From NCBI GenBank assembly GCA_036783645.1, contig DAIPWT010000001.1, forward strand, positions 1 to 64,000: a stretch of 64,000 nt of DNA, written 5' to 3'. This stretch comes from UBA4732 sp002404095 (GTDB taxonomy: Bacteria > Planctomycetota > Planctomycetia > Gemmatales > Gemmataceae). The notes below the pieces were generated by a model, which was not told the DNA's origin, did no database searches, and worked only from the letters and a program-made list of their open reading frames with translations. The translations under genes and the position numbers were made by a program. Positions 1-9,191 of this stretch are shown in pieces; the first letter of the stretch is position 1; each line of letters starts with the position of its first letter.

Positions 1-52
1 CCCGAAGGGGAGCGCGTCTCCCCCGCGCTCCCCTTCGGGTCGCGGCTAAACG
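1..52. repeat. Palindromic repeat family B, copy 1 (left end cut by window)
   Basis: Inverted repeat in which cccgaaggggagcgcg pairs with cgcgctccccttcggg, followed by the family tail gtcgcggctaaacg. The same arm sequence recurs at 43939-43973, 46067-46113, 56964-56991 and 63071-63139. This copy lies just beyond the 3' end of pdxH and could act as a transcription end for that operon, although no T-run is present. Confidence 0.8.
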
Positions 53-69
53 AAATCTTTTCCGCTCCT

Positions 70-708
70 TTATGGCGACAATCGTTCGATGCGCCACCCC
101 GCCGGCGTGACGCGCCGGTAACGCAGCCGGTCATGAAGTCGGTTCGGCCGGCCTTGCCAGAATTCAATCGCTTCGGGTTGGAGCCGTAAGCCGCCCCAGA
201 ACGGCGGTCGCGGCACATCGCGGCCTTCGTACTTTCGCGTCGTCTCTGCCAATTCCAGTTCCAGCGTCGTGCGATCCGCGACCGGCTCGCTCTGCCGCGA
301 CGCCCAAGCGCTTAGGCGGCTGCCAAGCGGTCGGCCCTGAAAATAGGCGTCCGACTCGGCGGCCGATACACGCGCGACTTCGCCCTCGACGCGCACCTGG
401 CGTTCCAGTTCCGGCCAGAAGAACACCAGCGCCGCATGAGGATTGGCGGCGAGTTCTTTACCTTTTCGGCCATCGTAATTGGTGTGAAAGACGAATCCTG
501 CCGCGTCAAAGCCTTTGAGCAGAACAATGCGCGCGGAAGGACGGGCGTCGGCGCCGACCGTGGCCAGCGTCATGGCGTTCGGCTCGGGAACCTGCGCCGC
601 CAATGCTTGCTTGAACCACGTCCCGAACTGGTGGATCGGATTGGCATCCACGTCGCTTTCACTCAGGCCGGCGCGGGCGTATTCTCGGCGAAGATCGGCG
701 AGGGTCAT
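70..708 (-). CDS. pdxH: Pyridoxamine 5'-phosphate oxidase
   Basis: A 212-residue cytoplasmic FMN enzyme that oxidises pyridoxamine/pyridoxine 5'-phosphate to pyridoxal 5'-phosphate, the last step of vitamin B6 synthesis and salvage. The family signature is complete near the C-terminus (EFWQGRPNRLHDR, followed by RY), and the FMN-binding segment ARIVLLKGFD is present in the N-terminal half. Length matches the usual 210-230 residues. It is the last gene of a minus-strand run, 30 bases after the type III PKS stop, so it is probably co-transcribed with the polyketide genes. No functional link between B6 and the polyketide is evident. Alternative B6-independent flavin oxidases of this fold normally lack the full C-terminal signature. 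Confidence 0.95.
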   Translation of the reverse strand: MTLADLRREYARAGLSESDVDANPIHQFGTWFKQALAAQVPEPNAMTLATVGADARPSARIVLLKGFDAAGFVFHTNYDGRKGKELAANPHAALVFFWPELERQVRVEGEVARVSAAESDAYFQGRPLGSRLSAWASRQSEPVADRTTLELELAETTRKYEGRDVPRPPFWGGLRLQPEAIEFWQGRPNRLHDRLRYRRVTPAGWRIERLSP

Positions 709-738
709 GGCGATTTCCTAAGGTTCGTTCTGCATATT

Positions 739-1845
739 TTAGCGAAACAATATTGCCTCCGCCATCAAACCAGGGCCGAAGCCCAAAGCGACGCACGGCC
801 TCGGCGCCCCGGCCGCGCGCAGTCGGTCGAGGATGAACAGGATGGTCGGCGACGACATGTTGCCGTGTTGGGCCAACACGGCCCGCGAAACGTCCGTGGC
901 GCCGCGCGGTAGGCAAAGGCTCTCTTCCACGGCGTCGAGGATGCGCGGTCCGCCAGGATGGACGGCCCATGAGCCGACCTGATCGACGGCGACGCCGTGT
1001 TGATGCAACCAGCCTTCCAGCCACGGCCGAAGGTGTACGGCGATAAGGCGTGGCACCGTCTTGGACAGCGACATCTCGAAACCGTGGTCGCCGATGGTCC
1101 AGCTCATGGCCGTCTCGGAATCGGGAATGAGGCACGACCCCGTCGCGGCCACGCGCCACACTTCCGGCGGCACGGCCGCGTCCGAGACGCCGACGACAGC
1201 CGCGGCGCCGTCGGCGAACAGGGCGTTGGCGATCACCTTCTGCGCGTCCCAGCCATAGTGATAATGCAGAGTGCATAACTCCACGGCACAAAGTAGAACG
1301 CGGGCCTCCCGCTCCGCGGCGCTGAAGGCCTGCGCCACGCGCAGGCCGTTGAGCGCCCCATGACAGCCCATGTAACCGATATGCGTCCGCTGCACGGTCG
1401 CCGGCAGTCCCAGCGCCCGAATCAGGGCCAGGTCCATCCCAGGAGCGATGAAGCCGGTGCAAGAGACGGTGACGAGGTGCGTCAGGTCGGCCCCCTTGAG
1501 ACCGGACGGACCGAGGGCGGCGGCGGCGGCTTGAACGGCCAGCGGCGGCGCCAGCTCGGCGTAGTGTTGCATTCGCTGGGCCGTAGTCGGCCCGTGATCG
1601 ACAGCCGCGCCGGTCGGGAGGTAGGGCGAGCTGGTATGGGCGGAGCCGTCAAGCATGTCGCGCATCACGGCGTTGCCAAGGGCGGTGTGTCGTGCGGCGA
1701 CGCCGGCGCCCCTGTATATCGAGGGCAGCCAAGTGGCCTGTTCGTCCGTGGGATGGGCGAGCGCGCGGGCGATGCGCAAGGCGTCCGGCTGGGAGATCAC
1801 GGCGGGCGGAAGGGCGGTTCCAATGCCCAGGATGGCGAACGTCAT
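739..1845 (-). CDS. Type III polyketide synthase (chalcone/alkylresorcinol synthase family)
   Basis: A 368-residue thiolase-fold enzyme expected to condense an acyl-CoA starter with malonyl-CoA into pyrones or resorcinols. The catalytic triad is visible: Cys129 in TVSCTG, His296 in AVHPGG and Asn329 in QHGNMSS. The C-terminal loop GFGPGLMAE is typical of the family. It follows the FAD oxidoreductase by 78 bases in the same direction and is followed by pdxH, giving the order methyltransferase, oxidoreductase, PKS, pdxH. This combination parallels bacterial phenolic-lipid operons such as srsABC of Streptomyces, where a PKS product is methylated and oxidised to a quinone. The actual starter and product cannot be read from the sequence. 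Confidence 0.93.
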   Translation of the reverse strand: MTFAILGIGTALPPAVISQPDALRIARALAHPTDEQATWLPSIYRGAGVAARHTALGNAVMRDMLDGSAHTSSPYLPTGAAVDHGPTTAQRMQHYAELAPPLAVQAAAAALGPSGLKGADLTHLVTVSCTGFIAPGMDLALIRALGLPATVQRTHIGYMGCHGALNGLRVAQAFSAAEREARVLLCAVELCTLHYHYGWDAQKVIANALFADGAAAVVGVSDAAVPPEVWRVAATGSCLIPDSETAMSWTIGDHGFEMSLSKTVPRLIAVHLRPWLEGWLHQHGVAVDQVGSWAVHPGGPRILDAVEESLCLPRGATDVSRAVLAQHGNMSSPTILFILDRLRAAGAPRPCVALGFGPGLMAEAILFR

Positions 1846-1899
1846 GGTGAGGGTAAATTAGGGAAAGTGGAAGGGGAAGACGAACGCCGTTCTAAATAT

Positions 1900-1944
1900 C
1901 TTACAAGTTAAGGCGCCAATAACTTACAAGTTAAGGCGGCCAAT
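1900..1944. repeat. Tandem duplication of a gene's 3' end
   Basis: Two near-identical 21-22-base units, at 1900-1920 and 1923-1944, differ by one inserted G. The right copy is the last codons and stop of the FAD oxidoreductase, and the left copy lies in the spacer before the PKS gene. It looks like a short slippage duplication. Confidence 0.8.
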
Positions 1945-3087
1945 CACGGGGGCGGCCAGCATCGGCGCCTGACTGAGAAGGCGCACCAGGAGGCGCGTGA
2001 GCCGCGGCCGGCGCAGCACCGCGGCGGCCGCGCGACAAACGGTTTGCCGTCGGCTCACGACCCGACGATGAATCCTGGCCCATTGCGTGATGAACTCCGG
2101 CCGCCACCGCTCAACAGCGCGGGCCGCTAGAGGCGCCACCGCCGCGCCCGACGCCATCGCCCACGCCATGCCTTCGCCGGTGAACGGCTCGACATAGCCG
2201 GCGGCGTCGCCGACGACGAACAGGCGCTCGGCGGCGACCTGCCGCGCATGTCTCGTAAGAGGCGGAGTGCCGCGCCAGGGCAGGTCCGCCAATCCATCAG
2301 GGACCGGCCAGCCGGCTTCATGTAGTAACCGAACGGCGACGGGGCCGGGACCGCCGGCGCGCACTGCGGATGCGTCGAAGGCGGCCGCAACGTCGAGTCG
2401 GCCGTCCTCCAGCATAACAAGGCCCGTGTAGCCCCCCGCGCCGCATGTCATGTAAACCACTCCGGGCCGATAAAAAGCGGGCGCATCGGTCGTCGTCGTC
2501 CCCGCGCCAATGCGCGCTCCGAACTCGACCGACGCGGCTATCGGGGTTCGCGTCAGGAACTGCCCGCCCAGGCCATCCGCCGCCAGCACGACTCGCGCGG
2601 AAACTTCCGCGCGTTTTTGGTCCTGTTGCAGAAGAACGCGGCGTGGGGCGTCGCATCTTAGACTTTTCGCATCCTTTTCCAAGAGGATAGCGCGGGTTTC
2701 GGGCAAGAAGGCCGCGCCAGCCTCCACCGCCGCCTGAATGAGCGCCACGTCCAAGGACTCGCGCGACAAGGCCGCGCCGCCGAAGAGCGGCACTCGCGCC
2801 AAATGGCCGCCGGACGCAAGGCAAAGGCTCTGTAACGGGACCGCGCGACGGATCGCCGCGTGATCGCCGAGACCCGCCGCGTTCAATAACGCCGCCGCTC
2901 GTCCGTTGAGACAGCAACCGCAGACTTTCCATCGTGGAAACGAAGCGCGATCCACTAACATCACATCCACGCCGCGCCGGGCCAACTCCCGCGCCGCGGT
3001 CGCCCCGGCCGGCCCCGCCCCAACGACGACTGCGCCTCTCGTCCGCCGTGCGGCTTCCTCCAACGGGATCGTCGCAGTCAGCGTCAT
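1924..3087 (-). CDS. FAD-dependent oxidoreductase (geranylgeranyl-reductase-like)
   Basis: A 387-residue flavoprotein of the p-hydroxybenzoate hydroxylase/geranylgeranyl reductase type. The N-terminal Rossmann motif VVGAGPAGATAA is at about residues 21-32, and the second FAD motif FVVGDAAGYVEPFTGEGM is in the C-terminal half, typical of the group. The reading frame is open much further upstream, but the ATG at 3087 overlaps the methyltransferase stop by four bases (ATGA), as expected for coupled genes, and sits directly before the FAD motif. Placed between methyltransferase and type III PKS, it probably oxidises or reduces the polyketide product. Whether it hydroxylates a ring or saturates double bonds cannot be decided here. 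Confidence 0.88.
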   Translation of the reverse strand: MTLTATIPLEEAARRTRGAVVVGAGPAGATAARELARRGVDVMLVDRASFPRWKVCGCCLNGRAAALLNAAGLGDHAAIRRAVPLQSLCLASGGHLARVPLFGGAALSRESLDVALIQAAVEAGAAFLPETRAILLEKDAKSLRCDAPRRVLLQQDQKRAEVSARVVLAADGLGGQFLTRTPIAASVEFGARIGAGTTTTDAPAFYRPGVVYMTCGAGGYTGLVMLEDGRLDVAAAFDASAVRAGGPGPVAVRLLHEAGWPVPDGLADLPWRGTPPLTRHARQVAAERLFVVGDAAGYVEPFTGEGMAWAMASGAAVAPLAARAVERWRPEFITQWARIHRRVVSRRQTVCRAAAAVLRRPRLTRLLVRLLSQAPMLAAPVIGRLNL

Positions 3088-3797
3088 TTGCGATCCCATT
3101 TCAGGAGATAGCGAAAGGGCCAGCGCCAACCCGTCGTGGCGCCGTGCAATCCGGCCCGTTCCGCCAAAGCGCGGGCTTCTTCCCTTGTGAACGCGCCTTC
3201 GACGGATCGCGGCCCGTCCACGTGGACGACGTCCGAAGTTGTGAGGATACGCCCCGCCAAGTGAGCCAACGCTAAGCCGACGCCGCTGCGTATGAGGTCG
3301 TTCACTAGCACTTGATGGCCCGCCGTCGCCGCCGCCCAGCGCAGGTAAGCGATCGCCTGCTCCTCGCCGAGGTGGTGCAGGAAGAGCGAACAAGTCACGG
3401 CATCGTAGCCGGCCAGCGGCGGACCATGCAGGACGTTTTGCACGAAATAGTGGATGTCCGCCCCGGAATTCGCGGCTTGGCTCTGGGCATAGGTAACGGC
3501 CACAGGGCTGAGGTCGCAGCCGTCGATATGGACGTCGAGTCCGGCGGCGCGGGCGCGGCGCCATAGCCGCAGTGGCACATCGCCCCCGCCGGAGGCCGCG
3601 TCGAGAACTCGAATCGGCCGGCCAAGGCGCCTCGCTAGTTCGGCAAGCGGCCGCCACAAAATGCCCGCGCTGCCGCTCCACAAGTTGACTCGCGCCAACC
3701 CGCGCAAAGCGCCAATGTGCCGCGCGGGGGCCAAGTCTGGCTGGTCCATGATCTCTGGCACTCGGCGGCGCTGACGCAGCGACGGCATGTTGTCCAC
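3084..3797 (-). CDS. SAM-dependent methyltransferase of the polyketide operon
   Basis: A 237-residue class I methyltransferase. Motif I (VLDAASGGGDVP) lies at about residues 64-75 and the acidic loop IDGCDLS at about 91-97; the conserved leader IMDQPDLAP precedes it. It is the first gene of the minus-strand polyketide operon and overlaps the FAD oxidoreductase by four bases. In comparable type III PKS operons this position is held by an O- or C-methyltransferase acting on the resorcinol or pyrone ring, so that is the inferred role. Internal ATGs at 3788 and 3749 are possible alternative starts, but the conserved LMDQP-like segment favours a start at or before 3788. Confidence 0.85.
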   Translation of the reverse strand: MDNMPSLRQRRRVPEIMDQPDLAPARHIGALRGLARVNLWSGSAGILWRPLAELARRLGRPIRVLDAASGGGDVPLRLWRRARAAGLDVHIDGCDLSPVAVTYAQSQAANSGADIHYFVQNVLHGPPLAGYDAVTCSLFLHHLGEEQAIAYLRWAAATAGHQVLVNDLIRSGVGLALAHLAGRILTTSDVVHVDGPRSVEGAFTREEARALAERAGLHGATTGWRWPFRYLLKWDRK

Positions 3798-4012
3798 TCC
3801 TCCACGGAATCTTCCTTACATATCTTATATTAGGCGCAAGCCGGAGCCCCGCGGCCAGCCTCGACAAATGTTACCTCTCCACGCGCCGGAATCTTCCAAC
3901 ATTATTGCGAAAAACCTTGATTCGTTATGCTTCGTATCCTTGCGCCGGCACGGCCGACGCGGTGTAGAATTGAAGTGGTAGGGTGGGAAGAACGGTCTCG
4001 GCGGAGTTCATC
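3798..4012. other. Divergent intergenic region
   Basis: This 215-base spacer lies between the polyketide operon (leftward) and the PP2C phosphatase (rightward). It must hold the promoters of both units, but no convincing -35/-10 pair was recognised. It is more A/T-rich than its surroundings at 3805-3835 and 3898-3935. Confidence 0.5.
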
Positions 4013-4750
4013 ATGGCGGAATTCGTGATTCAGGTCGGCGCCCGTAGCGCCCAGGGTTTGCGGTCGAATAATGAAGACCGCTACGTGGCCGACTCGGAGG
4101 GCCGCGTTTTCCTCGTCGCCGACGGCATGGGCGGTCAGGATTGCGGCGAACAGGCCAGCGGCATGGCCGCGGACATCATTCCGCGCGTGCTGAACGATCG
4201 GCTGGCGGCGCGCGACGACGCCAGCCATGCCGTCCAACGCGCCTTGGCCGAAGCCAACCAAGCCATCATCAGCGCCGGCGCGGCCCAGAATACCGGCCGA
4301 CGCATGGGCACGACCGCCGTGCTGGCCGTGCGTCAAGACGACCAAGTCTATGTGGCCAGCGTCGGCGACAGTCGGGCTTATTGGGTAAGCGGCGATCGCG
4401 TCGAACAACTTACCGTCGATCACACGGTCGCGGAAGCACTGGCCCGCAACGGTACTCTGACGCCCGATCAGGCCAAGCAAAGTCCCTGGCGCAACGTTCT
4501 GTATAGGTTCTTGGGATGCATCGAGATGACCGACGGCGCGGAAGTGCGGCCGCTCACTCCGGAGGCCGGCGACCGTCTGGTGATGGGAAGCGACGGCCTC
4601 ACCAATTATCTGACGGAAACCGACCTGCGCGAAGGGGCCGTCCGCTTCCGTCATCCGCAAGAATGGGCCGACCATATGGTCGAATCGGCTCTGCAACGCG
4701 GGTCGAAGGACAACGTCACCTGTGTCGTGTTGGCCTTCAATCCTGAATAG
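4013..4750 (+). CDS. PP2C-family protein Ser/Thr phosphatase
   Basis: A 245-residue cytoplasmic phosphatase of the Stp1/PstP type. All metal-binding motifs are present: NNEDRY (19-24), VADGMGG with Asp37, GTTAVLAV, VASVGDSRAYW, MGSDGLTN and the C-terminal SKDNVTCVVL. It should dephosphorylate Ser/Thr-phosphoproteins in a Mn/Mg-dependent reaction. The open frame begins at a GTG at 3983, but the ATG at 4013 has a GCGGAG ribosome site six bases upstream and starts right at the conserved fold. The membrane Ser/Thr kinase about 8 kb downstream is a possible opposing enzyme, but this is inference from proximity only. Confidence 0.93.
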   Translation: MAEFVIQVGARSAQGLRSNNEDRYVADSEGRVFLVADGMGGQDCGEQASGMAADIIPRVLNDRLAARDDASHAVQRALAEANQAIISAGAAQNTGRRMGTTAVLAVRQDDQVYVASVGDSRAYWVSGDRVEQLTVDHTVAEALARNGTLTPDQAKQSPWRNVLYRFLGCIEMTDGAEVRPLTPEAGDRLVMGSDGLTNYLTETDLREGAVRFRHPQEWADHMVESALQRGSKDNVTCVVLAFNPE

Positions 4751-5011
4751 ATTGCCTAGCCGACCGCCGCAATCCGATTGAGACGTCGCGGATTCCGTGT
4801 GCCCGGTCTGCCCATGAGGTGAAATCAGAGATCGGGTTACCCGGCAACGAAGTTCAGCCGCGAGTTCGCAAACCATTTCTTCTTTTCCTGTCCGCACCAA
4901 ACCGTTATCCACTTTCACCTGTCGGCAGCGCCTGTTATCCTCATGAGGAAGGCGAGTCTTGAAGACCGCGCCAGCAATCGCCGCGACGAGTCCCTGATGG
5001 GAGACCCCGCG

Positions 5012-8000
5012 ATGCCGTCCACCGCTCCCGCCGCCCGTCCCGTTTTCGACGAGAGCGCCTTACGCCAACGGCTGGCCGCGCTGCGCCGGCGGTTGCGCCG
5101 CACGGCTATCCTCCGCGCCGTCAGTTGGCTCGCGCTCTTCACTACGGTCCTCGCCGTCGCGGCAGGCGCCCTGGATGCGGCCGTCGCCTTGCCCAGCCTG
5201 GCGCGGGCCGCCTTCCTCGTCGCATGGCTCGTCGGCTCCGGCCTCCTCACTTGGTTCTTCCTCTTTCGGCCCCTGGCGCGGCGCTGCGACGACCTTTCGT
5301 TGGCGCTGCGCATCGAGCAGCGATTCCCGACTCTTAACGACGCCCTTGCCAGTACCGTGCAGTTCCTCGAAGCCCCCGCCGCCGCCGGCGACTCGGCCAG
5401 CCTGCGCCGCGAAGCTGTGAAACGGGCACTCGATAAGGCCAATGGCTGCGACTTCAACCGCATCGTGGACGCCCGCGGCCTGCGCAGCGCCGCCGGCCTG
5501 GCGGCGCTTGCCACCGCCGGCGCCGTCGTTCTGGCGCTGTTCTTCCCGGCCGCCGCCCTCAGCGCCCTGGTGCGGCTGGTCGATCCCTTCAATAACCGCG
5601 ATTTGCCCCCGCAAACAGTGCTGGAACTGGACGCGCCGCGCGAACGCATCGGCCGCAACGAAGCCTTCGAGGTCCACGGCCGGGTGCGCGGCGTCGTGCC
5701 GCCTAAAGCTTTGGTCGTCGTTCGCATCGAGGGATTCCCGGCCGTGGAGTACCCGATCGACGTGAAGCCGGACGGCGCCAAGAAGGGAACGCTGACGCTG
5801 CGTCTGGAACCGGGCAAGGTGCAGCGTACCTTCCATTTCCAGGTGCGCGCCAACGACGCCGTGAGTAAGGAATACGAGGTCCAAGTATTGCCGCCGCCCG
5901 TGCTGACTTCGCTCGGCAAATTGCCGTCGCCGCAATTACAGTTCACCTTTCCCCGCTACACCGGCTTGCCTTCGCCGCAGACGCAAACGCCCGGCGTTGG
6001 CAACATTGACGCCCCCGTCGGCACGTTCGTGGTGCTGCGGGCCGCCGCCGACCGCGAGCTTGGCGCCGCCTGGATTGCGTATTTGCCGGAGCCGAAATCT
6101 CTGACTTCCGCTTCGTATCTGGTACCCCTCGGCGCCTGGGACTTGACCAGCATGTTGTCGCTGTCGGCGGCGAGCAACGCGGTCTGGGGCCGCATCGACG
6201 CTGTGTTGGATGGGGATCGCCGATTATTCACTGTGCGTTTCCTGCCGCGCGTGTCGGGCGTGTACGCGCTGCACTTCGAGGACGAAACCGGCCTGGGCAA
6301 TAACCGACTCTTCGACCTGCGCCTGCGCGACGACCCGGCGCCCACGGTGCAACTCGAACGGCCATCGAAGACGCGCGACGTGCTAAACGTCTTGCCGAAC
6401 GCGGAACTGCCGTTGCAAGTGACGGCGGAAGACCCGCTCTACGGCCTGCGCTCGGTGTTCCTGGAATACCGCTTGCAGCTCGACCGGCCGCCGCAGCGGC
6501 TGCTTCTGCACGACGCCGAATCGGCCATCAACGGTGTGTTGGCGCCGCTTATGGGACCGGCAGTGGCGGGCGCCGCGCCGCAGCTGCGGCCGACGCGCTT
6601 GGAGTTCCGGCGGACGTTGGCGCTGGCGTCTCTGCGTCGTCCCGACGGCGGCAGCCTGCGCGCTGGCGACGTGGTATCGCTGCAAGCGTGCGCCGACGAT
6701 TGGGACGACGGTTCGCCGTTCAAGGAACCGGGCCGCAGTTCCGCCGTCGAGATTCGCATCATCGACCGCGACGAATTCGACCTGACGCTTAACCAAGAGC
6801 AGGCCGATGTACAGCAAAAATTGTTGCGGCTGCGCGAGAAGGAACGCGAGGCTCAACGACACGCGGAGGAGGCCGAGCATCGTCTCCGGCGCGTGGAGAA
6901 GATTCAGCCGAAGGAAGTCGATCAGAGCGCCGACGCGAAAAAGCAGCGTGAAGAGATCGAAAAACTCCAAAAAGAGATTGACGACGAACTGCGACAGGCG
7001 CAGCAGCTTCAAAAGGAGATTCAGGAAGGCGTCGGCGACAATAAAGAGGGCGTACGCGCGCAGGCGGCGCGTATCTTGGAATCGCTGCGCGCCAACGACA
7101 TGCGGACTTCGCCCGCGCGCGACCGTATGGAGCGTGTGCAACGGGAATTGGAGCGGCTGGCAGACAACGAATTGCGGCAGATCGACCCGCGCCTGACGGC
7201 GGCTCTGAAGGAAGCGGAGTTGCTCGATCCGAAAAATAAAGAACAGCGTAAGGCGTTGAAGGAGGAGCAGGCCCGCGACCTCGAGCGCCAGGCCCGCGAA
7301 ATGGAGCAGGACGCGCAAGCGCGATCCGCCGCTGCCGACTGGGCGGAACGTCGCGCCGAGGACAGTACCAACGCGGCCGAGAAGGCGCGACTGCGCGACG
7401 AGTCGGCGGCCGGCCGTAAGGAGGCCGACGACCTGCGGCGTAAAGCGTCGGCCCTGCGGAAAGAGGCGGCGCGCGAGCGGGACGACGCCAACGAGAAGGC
7501 GCCGGCCGCCGCGCCGCGTCAAGCGGTGGCGCAGGCCCGTGAGATGCAGGAAGAAGTGGAAAAGACCTTGACCGATCTGCTCACGCAAATGGAGCCATGG
7601 AGCAGTTCGCGCGAGGTTAAGGGCGAGGCCGGTCGCATCTTGCAGGAGCAGCGTAAATTACTGGCCCGCACCGAGGAGTTGAAAAACAAGCTGTTGGGTA
7701 AGGAAACCAGCGAGTTAACGCCCGCGCAACAGGCCGAGTTGGACGAGTCCGCCGACAGCCAGCGACGGCTTGAGGAGCGGACCAACCAGCTTCTCGGCAA
7801 GATGAATCGCATGGCGGAGGAACGCGCGGCCAAAGACCCCGAAGGCGCGCGCGATCTGAAGAACGCCCACGATAAGGCGGCGGAAGGCAACCTCGACGGT
7901 CACATGAAAAACGCCGGGGAGGGGTTGGATAAAAATCAGCTCAGCGAGGCGCGGGCCGAGCAGAAGGCCGCGGCCGACGAGTTGCAGAAAATGATTAAGG

Positions 8001-9094
8001 GCTTTGAGGAGCGGCGCGAGGACGACTTGGACCGGCTCGCCAAAAAGCTGGCGGAAAAGCAGAAGGAACTGGAAGCGCTGGGTAAGGACCAGGACGAATT
8101 GCAGAAGCAGATCAAGGACGCCGAGAAGGCTAACGACAAGGAGGAATTAGCGCGTCTCGGCAAGAAGCAGAAGGCTCTCGCGCAAAAGGCGAAAGACCTG
8201 GCGGAGCAGCTAACGCGCATGGGCGCCGACCGCGCCGGCCGTTCCGCGGCGCAAGCCGGCGAGGCAATGGATCAAGCGGGCGCGCGGCTGGAGAATCGCC
8301 AGAAGCCGGAGGACGAAGACGCCGCATTGGACCGCCTCGCCGAGGCGCGCGACGAGGTGGATCAGGCCAAAGAGGATACGGAAGATCAATTAAGTCGTGA
8401 ACAGCAAGCACGTATCGCCGAGGAGGTGCAGCGTTTGAAGGAGCGTCAGGAAAGTTTGAACGAGGAAGCCGTCCGCATCCGCGACGAGTTGAAGGCGAAC
8501 AAGGAGCGCTCGCGTAGACTTCTGGTCAGCATGAGCGGTCTTTCGGGCGCGCAGAAGGGTCTCGGCGACGAGACGGAAGCGCTGGCTCGCAAGGAGTTGG
8601 CCGACACGCCGGTGTTTTTGCGGCTGATGATGCGCTCGGCCGAGTCGATGGCGGACGCGGCGGCCCGGCTGGATACGGGTCGTAAGCCCGACGGCGCCGG
8701 TGTCGAGGACGAGGTGATCCGCGCGCAGCAAGAAGCGTTGCACCGGCTGGATTTGGTGCTGAACGCGCTGAAGTCGGACGACGCCGGCCTAACGCGGCCG
8801 GGCGGCAAGAGTGGTCAAGGCGGACAGGGCGGCGACGCCGGCGGTCAGGCTGATTCTGTTCCGCCGGTGGCGCAACTCAAGGTGCTGCGGACGATGCAGA
8901 AGGAAGTGAACGACCGCACGGCCGCGTTGCAGAAGGACCACCCCGATCCGTCGAAGTACGGCGATAAGGAAAAAGGCGAGTTACAGGATGTTCGTAAGGA
9001 ACAACAGGATGTGATGGATTTACTGGAGGAGTTCCGCCATCCGCCGGGACCGGGCGGCGAACAAGACGCCGCAGCCGACCGGCCACGCGAATAA
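5012..9094 (+). CDS. Large membrane-anchored coiled-coil protein (DUF4175-like)
   Basis: About 1360 residues. The N-terminus has two closely spaced membrane segments (roughly residues 35-85) and a third near 165-185, followed by a beta-rich extracytoplasmic part to about residue 600. From about 610 to 1230 it is almost uninterrupted charged coiled coil (runs of E, K, R, A and Q), ending in a Gly-rich patch (SGQGGQGGDAGGQ) and a short charged tail. The architecture resembles planctomycete DUF4175-type proteins of unknown function. In-frame ATGs exist at 4943, 4997 and 5012; the last has GGGAG eight bases upstream and is preferred. It lies 260 bases after the PP2C gene on the same strand. A structural or cell-envelope role is a guess. 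Confidence 0.7.
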   Translation: MPSTAPAARPVFDESALRQRLAALRRRLRRTAILRAVSWLALFTTVLAVAAGALDAAVALPSLARAAFLVAWLVGSGLLTWFFLFRPLARRCDDLSLALRIEQRFPTLNDALASTVQFLEAPAAAGDSASLRREAVKRALDKANGCDFNRIVDARGLRSAAGLAALATAGAVVLALFFPAAALSALVRLVDPFNNRDLPPQTVLELDAPRERIGRNEAFEVHGRVRGVVPPKALVVVRIEGFPAVEYPIDVKPDGAKKGTLTLRLEPGKVQRTFHFQVRANDAVSKEYEVQVLPPPVLTSLGKLPSPQLQFTFPRYTGLPSPQTQTPGVGNIDAPVGTFVVLRAAADRELGAAWIAYLPEPKSLTSASYLVPLGAWDLTSMLSLSAASNAVWGRIDAVLDGDRRLFTVRFLPRVSGVYALHFEDETGLGNNRLFDLRLRDDPAPTVQLERPSKTRDVLNVLPNAELPLQVTAEDPLYGLRSVFLEYRLQLDRPPQRLLLHDAESAINGVLAPLMGPAVAGAAPQLRPTRLEFRRTLALASLRRPDGGSLRAGDVVSLQACADDWDDGSPFKEPGRSSAVEIRIIDRDEFDLTLNQEQADVQQKLLRLREKEREAQRHAEEAEHRLRRVEKIQPKEVDQSADAKKQREEIEKLQKEIDDELRQAQQLQKEIQEGVGDNKEGVRAQAARILESLRANDMRTSPARDRMERVQRELERLADNELRQIDPRLTAALKEAELLDPKNKEQRKALKEEQARDLERQAREMEQDAQARSAAADWAERRAEDSTNAAEKARLRDESAAGRKEADDLRRKASALRKEAARERDDANEKAPAAAPRQAVAQAREMQEEVEKTLTDLLTQMEPWSSSREVKGEAGRILQEQRKLLARTEELKNKLLGKETSELTPAQQAELDESADSQRRLEERTNQLLGKMNRMAEERAAKDPEGARDLKNAHDKAAEGNLDGHMKNAGEGLDKNQLSEARAEQKAAADELQKMIKGFEERREDDLDRLAKKLAEKQKELEALGKDQDELQKQIKDAEKANDKEELARLGKKQKALAQKAKDLAEQLTRMGADRAGRSAAQAGEAMDQAGARLENRQKPEDEDAALDRLAEARDEVDQAKEDTEDQLSREQQARIAEEVQRLKERQESLNEEAVRIRDELKANKERSRRLLVSMSGLSGAQKGLGDETEALARKELADTPVFLRLMMRSAESMADAAARLDTGRKPDGAGVEDEVIRAQQEALHRLDLVLNALKSDDAGLTRPGGKSGQGGQGGDAGGQADSVPPVAQLKVLRTMQKEVNDRTAALQKDHPDPSKYGDKEKGELQDVRKEQQDVMDLLEEFRHPPGPGGEQDAAADRPRE

Positions 9095-9191
9095 AGGTTC
9101 GTCGAGCTTCAACGCCTCTATCCGCGTGAGCCGGCTGCTGAGGTCCGTAACGAGTTGATCGTCCCGCTGGCATCGCGGCGCCATTAGCCCA

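Noticed and set aside
3902..4918. 338-codon minus-strand frame
   Set aside because: Antisense to the PP2C gene, whose motifs are complete.
5060..5935. 291-codon open frame on the minus strand
   Set aside because: Shadow of the 5' part of the coiled-coil gene; low-complexity Gln/Arg/Gly composition and no recognisable motif.
6383..7588. 401-codon open frame on the minus strand
   Set aside because: Antisense to the coiled-coil region of the 5012-9094 gene; Leu/Arg/Phe-rich translation is the complement of Glu/Lys/Gln-rich codons, and there is no domain or ribosome site.
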